Shown piece after piece: positions 10,700 to 22,109 of a stretch of 64,000 nt of DNA. Position numbers and translations under genes: made by a program. Under the pieces are notes generated by a model. It did not search any database. It worked only from the letters and a program-made list of their open reading frames with translations, and was not told where the DNA came from. The stretch is taken from positions 87,939,632 to 88,003,631 of the forward strand of contig OX411544.1 of the NCBI GenBank assembly GCA_948146395.1. Direction: 5' to 3'. Origin of the DNA: Fragum whitleyi (taxonomy: Eukaryota > Mollusca > Bivalvia > Cardiida > Cardiidae). Each line of letters starts with the position of its first letter. The first letter of the stretch is position 1.

Positions 10700-11204
10700 C
10701 AAATGCTTAATTTATTTGATTCTCTTATTTCACCCATTCTAAATTTCTCAGCAGCAGTATGGGGTTTTAGTTCTTGTTCTGATATAGAAAAAAATCATTC
10801 TGAATTTTGCAAAAGACTTCTTGGTGTTAAAATCTCAACAAATCACCAAGCGCTCTACGGAGAACTTGGTCGCATACCTATGAATATTCAAAGGCATCTT
10901 ATTATCTTAAAATATTGGTTGAAAATTCTTAATATGAATAGACAAACTATAATATTCAAAATTTATCATATGCTTAAAAAAGACGTAGATAATAACCACA
11001 CATACAATGGAAATGACTTGGCCTTTCAAATCAAATCTACTTTAGATAGAATAGGATTGAGCTACATCAAAGCTAAATCAATTTCGTTTGCCTATTAATT
11101 TTAAGATTATTAAATTAGGGTATTAGATATAAACAAACAAGAATGGTATGTATCTATAAATAATTCCCGACGATTGGATACATATAGTCTATTTAAACAC
11201 TGTT
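10700..11204 (+). pseudogene. Old LINE (LINE-X), C-terminal reverse-transcriptase region, 5' truncated
   Basis: The frame 10703-11098 encodes LISPILNFSAAVWGF..FCKRLLGVK..GELGRIPMNIQRHLIILKYW, the conserved region after the polymerase domain of many jockey/CR1-group LINEs (the 'P-LL-Y-WG' and 'LG-P' motifs). Beyond the stop at 11096-11098, weaker similarity continues in shifted frames to about 11204 (RRLDTYSLFKHCLK). The 5' end is cut at 10700, and the 3' end is displaced to 17079 by insertion of another LINE. The enzyme would copy LINE RNA at a nicked target. This fragment is dead: no endonuclease, no catalytic motifs. Clade not resolved. Confidence 0.75.
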
Positions 11205-11238
11205 TAAAAAAAAAAAAAAAAAAAAAAGAAAAAAAAAA
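11205..11238. repeat. A-rich run at the LINE-in-LINE junction
   Basis: Thirty-plus A residues with one G between the interrupted LINE-X and the 5' end of the inserted LINE. The right junction (17079) is also followed by AAAAA, so the insertion probably targeted an A run. Confidence 0.8.
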
Positions 11239-11628
11239 TGGCGACTAACTGGTCACAGTGTAAACTTCAGTGATAAAAAAACAGTGATTTAAAGACATAC
11301 TGGAATTGATAGAAATGTTATATATTGGACTATGTATATCTGCTTCAAAAGATGAGTACAAACTTAAGTACATTATAATTATATTATTAGCTCTATATCA
11401 AGTTTTCCGAAAAACAATAGATTGTGACGTATACAAGTGTACTATATTTATACTATATATAGAGACGCCGAAGGCCGTATGGACTAGTAGTCACTATACA
11501 TACTACTACGCCATTGTATTTCAGAACGGTTTCCTAACGGTAATCAAATAATATTGGATTAATCCGTACCCCAAAGCGAACCCATAAGGATTTAAAGGAA
11601 AACTTATTGAAACATATGGTGAACTAAA

Positions 11629-13152
11629 ATGGCCACGAACGCCTTTGATGATAGCCAAAGTTTAGTCTATTTCGACCTTGATACACGCCAAGTAACAACC
11701 AACATCTCTCCTACCGACCACCAACAACCTCATGTAGAAATTGATGATAATATTGATAGCCAAATTCCAAATCAAGAATTTTATACAACACTAAAGAAAT
11801 CACTACATAACAAACCGAAACATGAATTTATTGAGCAGCTGATAACACTCTGTCATAAAGACACAAATCTCATTGATTGGTTTCGAACACATCTAGCTCA
11901 GATCGCTCAAACGTACCAAGATTGCCCAAAAGGAAAACTTATCACACGAAGAAACTCAATAAGAAAACTGAATCAGATTTGCTATCAAGCAAAGAAAATG
12001 TGCTACAAATGGAAAACAAAATTACATTTTGCAATAGTAGCTTAATGGAAGTTGAAAAAGAAAATATAGCGTTGAGGGCCAAGTTAGATATAACAAACGC
12101 AATCCTTGAACAGACAAATGAGAAATTAAGGAGAGCGAGTGAAATGGGGGTTGACAAAATGAGCGCTGATAAAATAACACATAAAGACGCGGAATCCCGG
12201 GTAGAGACCTCTAACGATGAAAGCGAAACGACAAATAGAAAGCAGAACGAGCTCCAAATCTAATCAAGAACTAGACGATATATTTCTCCCATCATATATG
12301 AAACGGCCTGAAAACACAAACAAAAACCACACTGGATTGAAAGAGTCATTCTCTGACGTTGTGAGTAAGAGATGTCCAAACAGTCAAAATAACCAAGAAA
12401 GTCACTCCGATAAACGAAATACTCCGAGTAATACTGGTAATACTACCCAATCAACGCAAACTAACAACGAAAATAACGTTATAATAATTGATAACGTAGC
12501 CGGCGAGGAACAACAAAAGACAACGCAACAGATGGTAAAAAGTACAAGTGAAAATAAATCAAGTAACTATGGCACTTTCTATTCTAATAGCAGCAACAGA
12601 AAAAAGACTGATGCTAACGCACGCGAAATATTCATGGGTGTGCGTCGCAATAAAACGTCTAAATACTTTATTGGAAATATAAGCCCAGACACAAACGAAA
12701 TAGGAATAACAAAACATTTCAGTGATCAAGGCATTAGAGTGACTTAAGTGGAAATCTATCATTCGCGCAATGGGTATAAATACGCTAGAATTAATGTACC
12801 AAGTACGTACGCGGATCGCGTTGAAAATGACGATCTTCGACTACCAGATGAAGTGTTTATTACACATTGGGCTCCGCCAAGAACCCATACTCGACAACGT
12901 AATTCGCTAAAATCATACAATAAAGATCAAAACTATAACAAAAATAGTAACACTCGAGATAACAGAAATACGCATACAAAGTACCAAAATGATCGATATG
13001 ATAAAGACTATTATGAGTACGATGCAGATTACACAAATGACAACCGAACCAACTACCAGGGCAGAAACGAAGGAAGGTCATGGGGCCAAAATGATGCCGA
13101 TGATTGGAACGAAAACACCGATAAATGGAGAACAAATTACAATTACAACTAG
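11629..13152 (+). pseudogene. LINE-1A ORF1 protein, frameshifted
   Basis: ORF1 proteins of LINEs bind their own RNA as a ribonucleoprotein. The frame opens at ATG 11629 and changes near 11930 to a frame encoding a Glu/Lys-rich coiled coil (KENVLQMENKITF.., about 11985-12160). It returns to the first frame near 12240, and meets a TAA at 12745-12747 just after KYFIGNISPDTNEIG. Downstream the same frame continues to 13152 with YARINVPSTYADR and a long Asn/Asp/Tyr/Arg-rich tail. The YFIGNIS..YARINV spacing resembles an RNA-recognition fold, a tentative call. It lies 28 bp upstream of ORF2. At least two frameshifts and one stop break it. Confidence 0.7.
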
Positions 13153-13180
13153 CTACATAAATAAAAAAAGACTTTAAAAC

Positions 13181-16100
13181 ATGAACAATTTCGTAAAACA
13201 CAAGACAGTATCCGTCATCGTTCTCTTCAACAAAATGCTTAGCATAGCATGTTGGAATGTGAGAGGAGTTATGTCCTCGACCAAATGTATAAATGAACTT
13301 ATTGATAAACATGATTGTGATTTAATGTTATTTAGTGAGCATAAACTCTTTCCCCATTCATTGTCATTTCTAGACTCAATTCATACGAAATATTTTAACT
13401 ACAGTCGTGCTGATGCAGAACTTAACTCAAATGATGCAAGAACATGTGGCAAGGCAGGTGTCGCGATTCTTTATAAGAGAGCCCTAGCAAAATTTATAAA
13501 GTTTCTTGACTGTGGAAATGACAGAATTATCGGCGTAGAATTATCACTTAAACACGATAAACCCTTTTATATATTCTGCGTATACATGCCAGCTTGTAAT
13601 GATATTGATCAATACATACATAACTTGCAAACACTTTATGATATTATGTCATATTATGAAGACAAAGGACATATAATGATCGGAGGTGATTTTAATGCAA
13701 GTCTAATAGATAAGCAGCACGTTAATACAAGAAAATCAAAACTTCTGCGAGATTTCGCCAATGAATGTCAATTAAACGCAATGAATATTAAAAGCCGAAG
13801 TAATAAATACACATTTTGCAGATATGGTACAACCCTAGATTATATATTTTGCGATAAAGATATATCAAATGAGGTTATTAGATGTGACGTCATCGAAAAC
13901 TCATCAATAAATGCCGCATCAGATCATCTTCCAATTACCATAAAACTCCGTATTAAGAAAGATCGAACCGACACTGCGAAAGCTACTGACAATCGATATT
14001 CTACAGCCTGGCATAGAGCAGATGAAAATAACCTAACCCATTACAGGGAGATAGTTGACAGTTATCTGCAAAATTGTGAAGAATTACAAAGCTTATCTAG
14101 TATAAAAAACGTAAACGCCTTTTATAGCGCTCTAACCCGCATACTTTTAACGTCAGCCGAACAAACGGTACCAAAGTGTAAGCCCAATCTTTATACTAAA
14201 CCGTACTGGTCAAAAGATGTAAAGCGAGCGCATCCTCAAGCGCGCAGAGCTAGATCGAACTGGTTGGGCACTGGCAGATCGCGAGACCCTGAAAACTTTT
14301 ATTTCAAGTCCTATAAGGCCGCGAAAAGTCATTTTAGAAATGTGCAAAGAAGAGCGAGTAACGATCTACTGCATAACTCGTATCGAAAACTCGATAGCGC
14401 AGCTGAAGTTGATTTAAAATTATTTTGGCGCTTGGTGAAAAAGGGAAAATCGAAAACGAAATCCTTCATTACAAATATTTCATTCAGTGGCAAAACTGTA
14501 GAAGGAGAGCATGATATCGCGAACGCATTTGCGAGTCATTACGAAGCATTATACACTCCCAACGAATCGATTATAGAAAAAGAGTCGATAGAAAACATGG
14601 CAAAAAAGATTAGCTTGTACAAATCAATGTCAAACTATCAACCCTATAATGAAATACTTGACTCCCCGATATCCATACACGAAATAAAACAAAAAGTCAA
14701 GGAACTTAAAAGAGGGAAATTATCAGGTCACGACCAAATACAAAATGAACATATTATATACGGAGGCGATAACCTCGTAGGCGAAATCGCAAACTTATTT
14801 AATTTCGTTATAAAATACGAGATAATTCCAGAGGAATGGAACAACGGACTAATAATTCCGATATTTAAAGGAAAGGGCAAGTCACATACTGACGTCAATA
14901 GTTACCGCCCAATTACATTACTCAGCTGCATGTACAAACTTTTTGAAAAAGTATATACCTCAAGACTCTGGAAGTACACCAAAACGCTAAAGGAGGCCTT
15001 CCCCCATCCCTATCAACATGGCTTTCAACCCAACTTAGGCTGCACAACTGCCTCTTACGTTCTGCAGGAAACAATCGACTACAATCTTTCAGCCGGAAAC
15101 GACGTGCATGCTGTGCTGCTTGATACAAAATCCGCATTCGACACTGTCCGTCACGACGCTTTATAGATTAAATTATATGAATTAGGCATCAACGGGAAGC
15201 TTTGGCGAATAATTCTAAATTCTTGCAATAACATTAAAAGCGCGGTATTAACAAATGCAACAAAATCAAACTGGTTCCCGGTGAAACAAAGTATTCGGCA
15301 AGGAGGCTCGAGCTCCGGTTTCATGTACATTGTATTCATAAATGAACTGCTAGACCTGTTACAGAAAAGCCAATTCGCAGCAAAAATATTCAATATTGAT
15401 TCTGGTTGCCCAACGCTCGCAGATGATATCACCCTTACGGCACTTAATCCACTCAATATGCAAAAGCTTATATCAATCGCAGAAAAATATGCCAGAAAAT
15501 GGGGCTTTCAGTTTAACTCCGAAAAAACTGTCGGTATCGTTTTTAACTCAAAATCAATAAAACGAAATAATCCCCCAAATATACATTAAACAATAACAAT
15601 ATTCAGATTCTCGACAAAGTTGTCCACTTGGGTATCACTCTCACGTCAAATAGAAAAAATACGGTAACCGTGAACGAATCAATAAAGAAAGGGAGGTCAG
15701 CCTATTTCTCATATAACAGTATTGGTATGCGACCCAAGGGAGTTAATCCGTTAACGGCATGCTCGCTGTACAAAAAGGTAATTATACCAATCGTATTGTA
15801 CGAATGTGAAACATGGTTCAAGTTAACCAAGTCTGATAATAACTCAATTAACAAGTTTCAACATTTTATTGTGAAAAATATCCAACATCATAAAACACAA
15901 ACTCGATCCCTCATGACAGAATCTATGTTAGGCCTATACCCCTTAACCAGCGTTATAGATTTGAGGAAACTTTCTTTTTTGCAAAAGATAATTTCTCTTC
16001 ATTCAACATCTATCGTAAAATCTATATTTCTTTTCAACCTTTACTCTCATATTAATGTATGTACGCAAAATCAAGGCTCTTTCAAAGATACTTATTCATT

Positions 16101-16684
16101 ACTCGACAAATATAACTTAATTGATTACTTAAAAACATACGTAAAAGAAAAAAAGTTTCCCAACTAAAAAACAGTGGAAAAAGATTACCAAAACCGCAAT
16201 GCAAACGTTTGAAAACGGAATTCTACAGAACAACTTCGAGCGAGACAACGATTACGCGCGCTTTCGTACCCTACACTCGCATAGGACAAACGCGCTAGTA
16301 TGGAAAATTGCAAGGAATACCAGAGATATACAAAACGCGTACACCGTTTCTCAACTCTTGGTTAAACCCCCCACTCAAAACCCCACAAAATGCAATCTAT
16401 GCCTAAAGAACATGCAATATGAATTTTCGTCTCATATAGTTGCTAGCTGCTGTGCCACATGGACCTTGCGATCTCAATTTTTTGACTCTTTAAACCGCAA
16501 CTGTGGATCTATGATATTTATGGAACTTATGACTGAAAAAGACGATGAAATATTTTTACAAAAAACACTAGGAAAATATCCAGATTCATATATTCATAGT
16601 ATTGAAACCTACTTTCATATATGTCATGCATTTATCTCTGACATAACCAAGCAATACCATTATGAAATCGACAATAATATATAG
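13181..16684 (+). pseudogene. LINE-1A ORF2: endonuclease and reverse transcriptase, broken
   Basis: The N-terminal endonuclease/exonuclease/phosphatase domain is visible (ACWNVRG about 13247, SEHKLFP, GGDFNASL about 13683, SDHLPI about 13920); it would nick target DNA. The reverse transcriptase follows: IPIFKGKGK..SYRPITLL (about 14855-14925), motif A LLDTKSAFD (about 15117), IRQGG (about 15292) and motif C LADD (about 15415), where Tyr or Phe is usual in the first place. A TAG at 15164-15166 interrupts the polymerase in frame. Frameshifts follow near 15585 and 16165. The C-terminal part (15628-16684) carries CNLCLKN..H..C, a Cys-His knuckle typical of such LINEs. The preferred start is ATG 13181. 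The copy is dead. Confidence 0.85.
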
Positions 16685-17078
16685 AAGTAAACGGTCAAGG
16701 TAAAGGGAGAACAAAATGTTGAAATCAACATTACATTGTCCACCCTCCGCCTTTGATCGTAAACAAGTAACAATATAATAAACACTGAACTAAAACATGT
16801 ACTAAAGTTATCTGGCAAAAGAATCTAGCGCGAGTTGCTTGATGTAAACTTCGAATCTGTGAATGTATATTTATGTGTGTGCGTGATAGCGTGCGAGAGA
16901 GTGTGTACATGCGTGAAGATGACTGTAACTGTATATGAGCAGGTGCGAGTACGTTTGCTTTATTCGTGTTGTGTTGATGTTATATGTTTTTGTTGTTTGT
17001 AGCATGCTTTGTACATAAATATGTTGTTATAAAATAATAATCTCCGTATGATCGGGGGAAATAAATAAAGAAAGAACT

Positions 17079-17672
17079 AGAAAAATATTAGGAAATAATT
17101 CGAGATAAAAAATTCTGAAACGCGCTCGCCAGATTTCGCACCTCTTCTCATGATTTAAGTATAGAACGCGGCCGTCATAATGATATAAGGCGAAAAGAAA
17201 GAGTATGTTCGAATTGTAACTATGGACAAATTGAAAACGAATACCATTTCTTACTCATCTGCCCGAAATTTAGAAATTTAAGGAAAGAATATATTAAAAA
17301 ATATTATTATACATGGCCTTCACAACAAAAATTTATTAACTTAATGTGCTCAAAATCTGATAAGATTATATTCAATCTATCAAAATTGATGTATTTTGCC
17401 AACGATCATGGATATTAACCAAGCATAAAAACCAGTATATGTCTGATCAATAACTATTATCGTTATCTTCTCTATAGGTAACAAGGAGATGCTCAAGAAT
17501 CCTGTATAATCAATTTTTATTTAGATAACATTTATGATTAGTAACATATTTATTTCTCTATTTGAACAATAACATCATTTGCTCTTCAGATAATGTCATT
17601 GTTATGTTAATATGTTGTATTTGCTATAAGAATTGTATTATTTATGCAATAAAGACTAGTAGTAGTAGTAGT
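17079..17672 (+). pseudogene. LINE-X 3' part, resumed after the inserted LINE
   Basis: The frame 17122-17418 reads ALARFRTSSHDLSIERGRH.. then CSNCNYGQIENEYHFLLICP, the terminal zinc-binding motif of jockey/CR1-group LINEs, and stops at 17416-17418. The 3' UTR runs to AATAAAGACT followed by an (AGT)n tail (about 17652-17672). It continues the sequence left at 11204, so together they are one older LINE interrupted by LINE-1A. Upstream of 17122 there are in-frame stops (decay). Confidence 0.78.
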
Positions 17673-18035
17673 ATAATCCACGATTTTTCCCCTGGCGTGG
17701 CGGAGCCAAAGTAACGGGTCGATGCACTTAAGGTTAAGGTAAATCAGCCTTTATTCATTATAACTTATTTCAAAAGATAGTCGACATAATTAACTTGGAA
17801 ACCGCAAAGCTGAAGTTAAGAGGCTTTGGTAACCCAGCGATGAAAAGATCACTATCAGTAAGCACGTGAATCCTTTTGGTTTAAGGATACAGATATTTGC
17901 ACGCGTTCACGATCATTGCTGACTGACTTTTAAATGAACCCAAAATAGTTTAAAGTTAACTCGCCAAATTACGTCACGACTAAGCCGCGCCCTGCCAGTT
18001 CATTAGAAACGCAGAATACTGACGAGCAAATCGGT
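17673..18035 (+). repeat. Dispersed repeat R2, copy 1
   Basis: Similar along its length to 46198-46582: starts TATAATCCAC, then GGCGGAGCC, AAGGT(T)AAG(G/A)TAAATCAGC, a Pro-rich-looking GCTGAAG..TTTGG block, AAGCACG(T/A)GAA(T/C)CC(T/G)TTTGGTT, and ends near CGCAGAATACT. Diverged and non-coding; probably an old non-autonomous transposon, but terminal repeats were not identified. Confidence 0.65.
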
Positions 18036-18150
18036 GTTAAATGATCAAACAGTTTGCGCCGTTTTGTCAGCCTAAATGTTGGACTGGTTTTCAAGCTAAC
18101 ATTTTTAATTCGGATACACAATCAGCTGGTTCTTCTTTTTTATAATTTTT

Positions 18151-18155
18151 ATTAC

Positions 18156-18252
<97 letters not shown>
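18151..18252. repeat. ATT trinucleotide microsatellite
   Basis: About 100 bp of uninterrupted (ATT)n. Tyr-only and Ile-only frames across it are artefacts. Confidence 0.97.
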
Positions 18253-18484
18253 TGTTTTGAAATGCTCACAAATACGTTAGGTAATGGTTGTAGGGTAAAG
18301 TACATGTATATTACCCATGTATTATTGTAATAATAAATGATGACGAATGAAAATAAATTAGAAATTAGGTCACGTATAGAGATTAACCGTGTATCAATTA
18401 AAACATATGTTCTCAGTACATTTTTTATCAATTTTGTAGACCAGTCAGACTGGTGTCAGATCGAGGCTGGGTGGGCATTAACTA

Positions 18485-18927
18485 CAGTTTATAACATCCT
18501 GAAATTGACATTCACATCGATCATAACCATTCTAAATCGCTCACTCAGCTCTCCATCCACTCATTCCAAACACTCACTCAAACCATTCAAAACTCTCAAA
18601 CCCATTGAAAAACATAGAATCAACAACGTCATTCAAAATGAATTTAGATAGAGAAAAATCGCGATTTCTCTGACATAATTCAAATTGTTAGCGTCTCATA
18701 GGTGATTGAAGGAATAAGACCTTATATGTACAACTGTATATTTGTATGTATATTTCATTAAAGGGGGGTAATAAATATCTCTTATTTTGTTCATCATGAA
18801 CAAAATTTGCGATATAGGATTACCCGCCATTACTTTTACTCAAAACTCGCTCCACACGCTCATTCAATTTCATTCCAATATCGTTCCAAAATCATTCACG
18901 TTGTCAATTTCACGATGTTCTTTACTG
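18485..18927 (+). mobile_element. MITE-1 copy with a clean paralogous empty site
   Basis: TA at 18483-18484 and 18928-18929. Copy A reads GGGCATTAACTATCTTG with a single TA (981-982) where copy B has TA-element-TA. This demonstrates a 2-bp TA target duplication and fixes the element's ends (443 bp). Terminal repeats CAGTTTATAACATCC.. and ..ATGTTCTTTACTG; hairpin core about 18766-18825. Confidence 0.93.
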
Positions 18928-19318
18928 TATCTTGTATTATGAAGATTAATGGATTAAACCCTATGAACTGTATATTTCATGATAATGAAACTCAACATAA
19001 CTTAGCATCATGTCAAGTCATAAAACATCTTTTTTTATATATTTGATGTTGATACAGTTATGAGTAGCGATACACACTTGACCAGCACCGTTCCAAATCA
19101 CTCGCTCAGCACTAAAATCAGGACATTCTTTTCGATCACTCGAAAACACCCTGAGATATTTTGAAAACGTTCCGATATCGTTCATTACGTTCAACCACTT
19201 AACTAAATCAATCAAATCAGTGCAGGAAAAAAAAGGCTGATGTGGATTTTGAAGGGTCTATTTGGTCCACGAATACAAACAAATACAGCGTATAACAGTA
19301 CGAAGACTTCATGTAGTA

Positions 19319-19758
19319 CAGTTAATAACATCGTGAAATTGACATTCACCTCAATCAAAAGCATTCTAAATCGCTCACACAGCGGTCCGTTCACTCATTC
19401 CAAACACTCACTCAAACCATTCAAAAATGCTCAAACCCATTGAAAAATATAAAATCAACAACGTCATTCAAGATAAATTTTGAAAGAGAAAAATCGTGAT
19501 TTCTCTGACTTATTTCAATATATTAGCGTCTCATAGGTTCTGGAAGAAAAAGGAAGCTTTGTATAAAACTTGTATGCATTTTTTTTTATTAAAGGGAGGT
19601 AATCAATATCGCAAATTTTGTTCACCCTGAACAAAATTTGCGATATCTGATGACCTTCCATTAATTTCACTCAGAACTCGCTCCACACACTCATCCAATT
19701 CTATTCCTAAAACATTCCAAAATCATTCACCTTGTCAATTTCACGATGTTGTTAACTG
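19319..19758 (+). mobile_element. MITE-1 copy, complete
   Basis: Paralogue of the split copy at 1508-3325, here uninterrupted at 440 bp. TA at 19317-19318 and 19759-19760. Hairpin core GCAAATTTTGTTCACC..GAACAAAATTTGC at about 19610-19645. The T run at about 19580 is the empty site of HINE-1. Confidence 0.9.
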
Positions 19759-19910
19759 TATGGTCGGTTTTCACATGGGTCATGACCAATGGCATTTTTA
19801 TAAGATGCGCCTTATTTATATGGAATCAACAAAAACAGTAAAAGTAAATGGAAATATAAATGGGCTACATGTAACAACAAGCACGAATTGACCCTCTCAA
19901 GGTTGTACAG

Positions 19911-20170
19911 TAAGTAACATCATGAAATTGACATTAATCTCAATCAAACAAAACTAAATCGCTCACTCAGCATTACCATTTCAGTCCGTTTACTGATCTT
20001 TTACAATTAATAGCATCGTGAAATTGACAAGGTGAATGATTTAAGAATGTTTTAGGAATGAAGTTGTATGGGCGGGAGGAGCGAGCTCCGAATGAAAAGA
20101 TTGCCTAATGTTTGGCGAAATTTGTGATTTTTTTCCCTCCCTTTAACAATTTCTACGTAGATCTACTTTC
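19911..20170. mobile_element. Two MITE-1 fragments (forward left end; reverse copy)
   Basis: 19911-19985 matches the forward fragment at 3477-3555, and about 20004-20170 matches the reverse fragment at 3570-3730. They were inherited through the segmental duplication. Confidence 0.6.
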
Positions 20171-20207
20171 ATGTTCTTGTGTCTTCAAGGAGGCATCTGA
20201 CGATTTG

Positions 20208-21177
20208 CAGTTAGTTACATCGTGAAATTGACATTCACCTCAATCAAAACCATTCTTAACCACTCATTCAGCACTCCATTCATTCATTCATTCCAAACAC
20301 TCACTCTAACCATTCAAAAACGCTCAAACCCATTGAAAAATATAGAATCAACAACGTCATTCGAAAGCAAGTTGGATACAAAAAATCGCGATTTCACTGA
20401 CATCATTCAAATTGCAAGCGTCTAATAGGTTCTTTAAGAAACAGAAAGTTATCTATAGAATTTGTATGCATGTTTCATTAAAGGGAGGTGATCAATATCA
20501 CTAATTTTGTTCATCCTGAACAAAATTTGCGATATAGGATTACCTTCCATAAATTTCACTCAAAACTCGCTCCACACACTCATTCAATTTCATTCCTAAA
20601 TCGCGTTTTCACTTACATAATTGAAATTGTAACTGTCTGAATAGGTTTTGAAGAAATATGCAGCTATTTATAGAACTTGTATGCATATTTCATTAAAGGG
20701 ATGTAATATAGATCGCTAATTGTGTTCATGCTGAACAATATTAGCGATAGTAGATTAACTACCTTCATTTAATTTGACTCAACACTCGCTCCACACACTC
20801 ATTCAATTGGTTGATTTCCAAAATCATTCCAAAATCACCAATCTTGTCAAAGCCGCGGCAATAGCGCAGTTGGTAGCGCGCCGGACTTCTAATCAGGGGT
20901 CTATATTCGCACGGGTTCGATCCCCGGCCGCGGCACTTATCCTTTCCGACATTTGTCTTCAACCAATGGGTAGATAATCGTAAACCTATTTGGAATAGCA
21001 ACTGGAGGCTAGGAAAGGGATGTGGTGGTAGTACTGGTGTGAGAAATACCAGGAATCCATCGTTAGGTGCTCCAGTCGTCGAGATATAACTTAGATATTG
21101 TTGAAAGCGACGTAAAACCCCAATTCAATTCAATTCAATTCAATTCCATCTTTTCAATTCCACGATCTTCTTCACTG
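20208..21177 (+). mobile_element. MITE-1 copy with doubled hairpin and a nested SINE
   Basis: Left end CAGTTAGTTACATCG (20208), right end ..CCACGATCTTCTTCACTG before TA (21178-21179). The hairpin-bearing middle occurs twice: about 20483-20550, then again about 20697-20765 after a junction at about 20600 where the arm jumps back to AAATCGCGTTTTCACTTACATAATTG. A SINE with its own target duplication sits at 20851-21147. The doubled middle looks like internal unequal exchange or gene conversion between MITE copies. Confidence 0.8.
20851..21147 (+). mobile_element. SINE-1 copy, full length
   Basis: A tRNA-like head (A box GCGCAGTTGGTAGCGCG, B box GGTTCGATCCCC at about 20917) is followed by the common body (GGAGGCTAGGAAAGGGATG, GGTGCTCCAG) and a five-unit CAATT tail (about 21121-21147). 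It is flanked by ATCTTGTCAA (20841-20850) and ATCTTTTCAA (21148-21157), a 10-bp target duplication with one mismatch. It lies inside a MITE-1 terminal arm, so it is younger than that MITE. Confidence 0.93.
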
Positions 21178-21503
21178 TACAAGCACGAAGTGACCCTCTT
21201 CAGGTTATAAGAACTATGCTAGCATGCCCCCCAGGTAAATTAGTTTGTGGGGATATTGGATTTATAAAGGTTAATCCTTCAAGGCCATCTTAGTCCGTTT
21301 GTAGATCTGTATAATCTGGCTATAAGAGAAAGAAATGTGCATCAAATGATCAAAACCATTCTTTGTCGCTCGCTGAAAAATTCATTCATTTATCAAAACA
21401 CCAACTTTAATCACTCAAAAACACTAAGGAATCGTTCAAAAACGTTTCTAAATCGTTAGAAAATATTAATTATTACCACATCGATCAAATACTTGCATGG
21501 TTA

Positions 21504-21941
21504 CAGTTAACATCCTCGTGAAATTGACAAGGTGAATAATTATGGAATGATTTAGGAATGAAATTGAATGAATATGTGGGGCGACTTTTGAGTGAATTTA
21601 ACGGGAGGTAATCCAGTACTGCAAATTTTGTTCAGGATGAACAAAATTAGCAATATTGATTACCTCCCTTTAATAAAATATGCATACAAGTTCGATAGAT
21701 AGCTCCATATTTCTTCAAGAACCTATTAAACGCTAACAATTTCAATTAAACAAGTGAAATCCAGATTTTTTTCCGAGCTATTTTTATTTTGAACGAAGTT
21801 GTTGTTATATGTTTTAAAGTGATTTTGGAGCGTGTTTGCATGGTTTGAGCGAGTGTCTGGAATGAATGGATAGAGCGCTGAGTGAGCGATTTAGAATGGT
21901 TTTGATTGAGTTAAATGTCAATTTCACGATGTAACTAACTG
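21504..21941 (-). mobile_element. MITE-1 copy, complete
   Basis: Left repeat CAGTTAACATCCTCG after TA 21502-21503; right repeat ..CACGATGTAACTAACTG to 21941. Hairpin core AGTACTGCAAATTTTG..AAAATTAGCAATATTG at about 21608-21660. It is the complete version of the copy truncated at 5029 in copy A. Confidence 0.85.
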
Positions 21942-21954
21942 AACCTATTTCTGT

Positions 21955-22109
21955 TTTTGAATAAAGTCTCTGTTGTTATCTTTTCAGTAATTTTGGAGCG
22001 TTTTTGACTAGTTTGAGTGAGTGTTTTGAATGAATGTATGGAGCGCTGAGTGAGCGAGTTAGAATGGTTTTAATTGAGATGAATGTCAATTTCGCGATGA
22101 AACTAACTG
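21955..22109 (-). mobile_element. MITE-1 right half
   Basis: Paralogue of 7845-7992, ending TTTCGCGATGAAACTAACTG before TA at 22110-22111. Confidence 0.7.

Larger units (their letters stand above)
11239..17079 (+). mobile_element. LINE-1A: non-LTR retrotransposon, near full length, inactive
   Basis: Layout: 5' leader (11239-11628), ORF1 (11629-13152), ORF2 (13181-16684), 3' UTR with GT-rich stretch (16685-17079) ending GGGGGAAATAAATAAAGAAAG. It is inserted in LINE-X, whose coding similarity stops at 11204 and resumes at 17079. Both ORFs are interrupted by stops and frameshifts, so the copy cannot move itself, but the lesions are few and long stretches remain open. An apurinic-type endonuclease plus a Cys-His C-terminus places it in the jockey/I/CR1 assemblage; clade unresolved. 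Exact ends are blurred by the A runs. Confidence 0.82.

Noticed and set aside
18054..18431. Frames made of long Tyr or Ile runs
   Set aside because: Translations of the ATT microsatellite on either strand.
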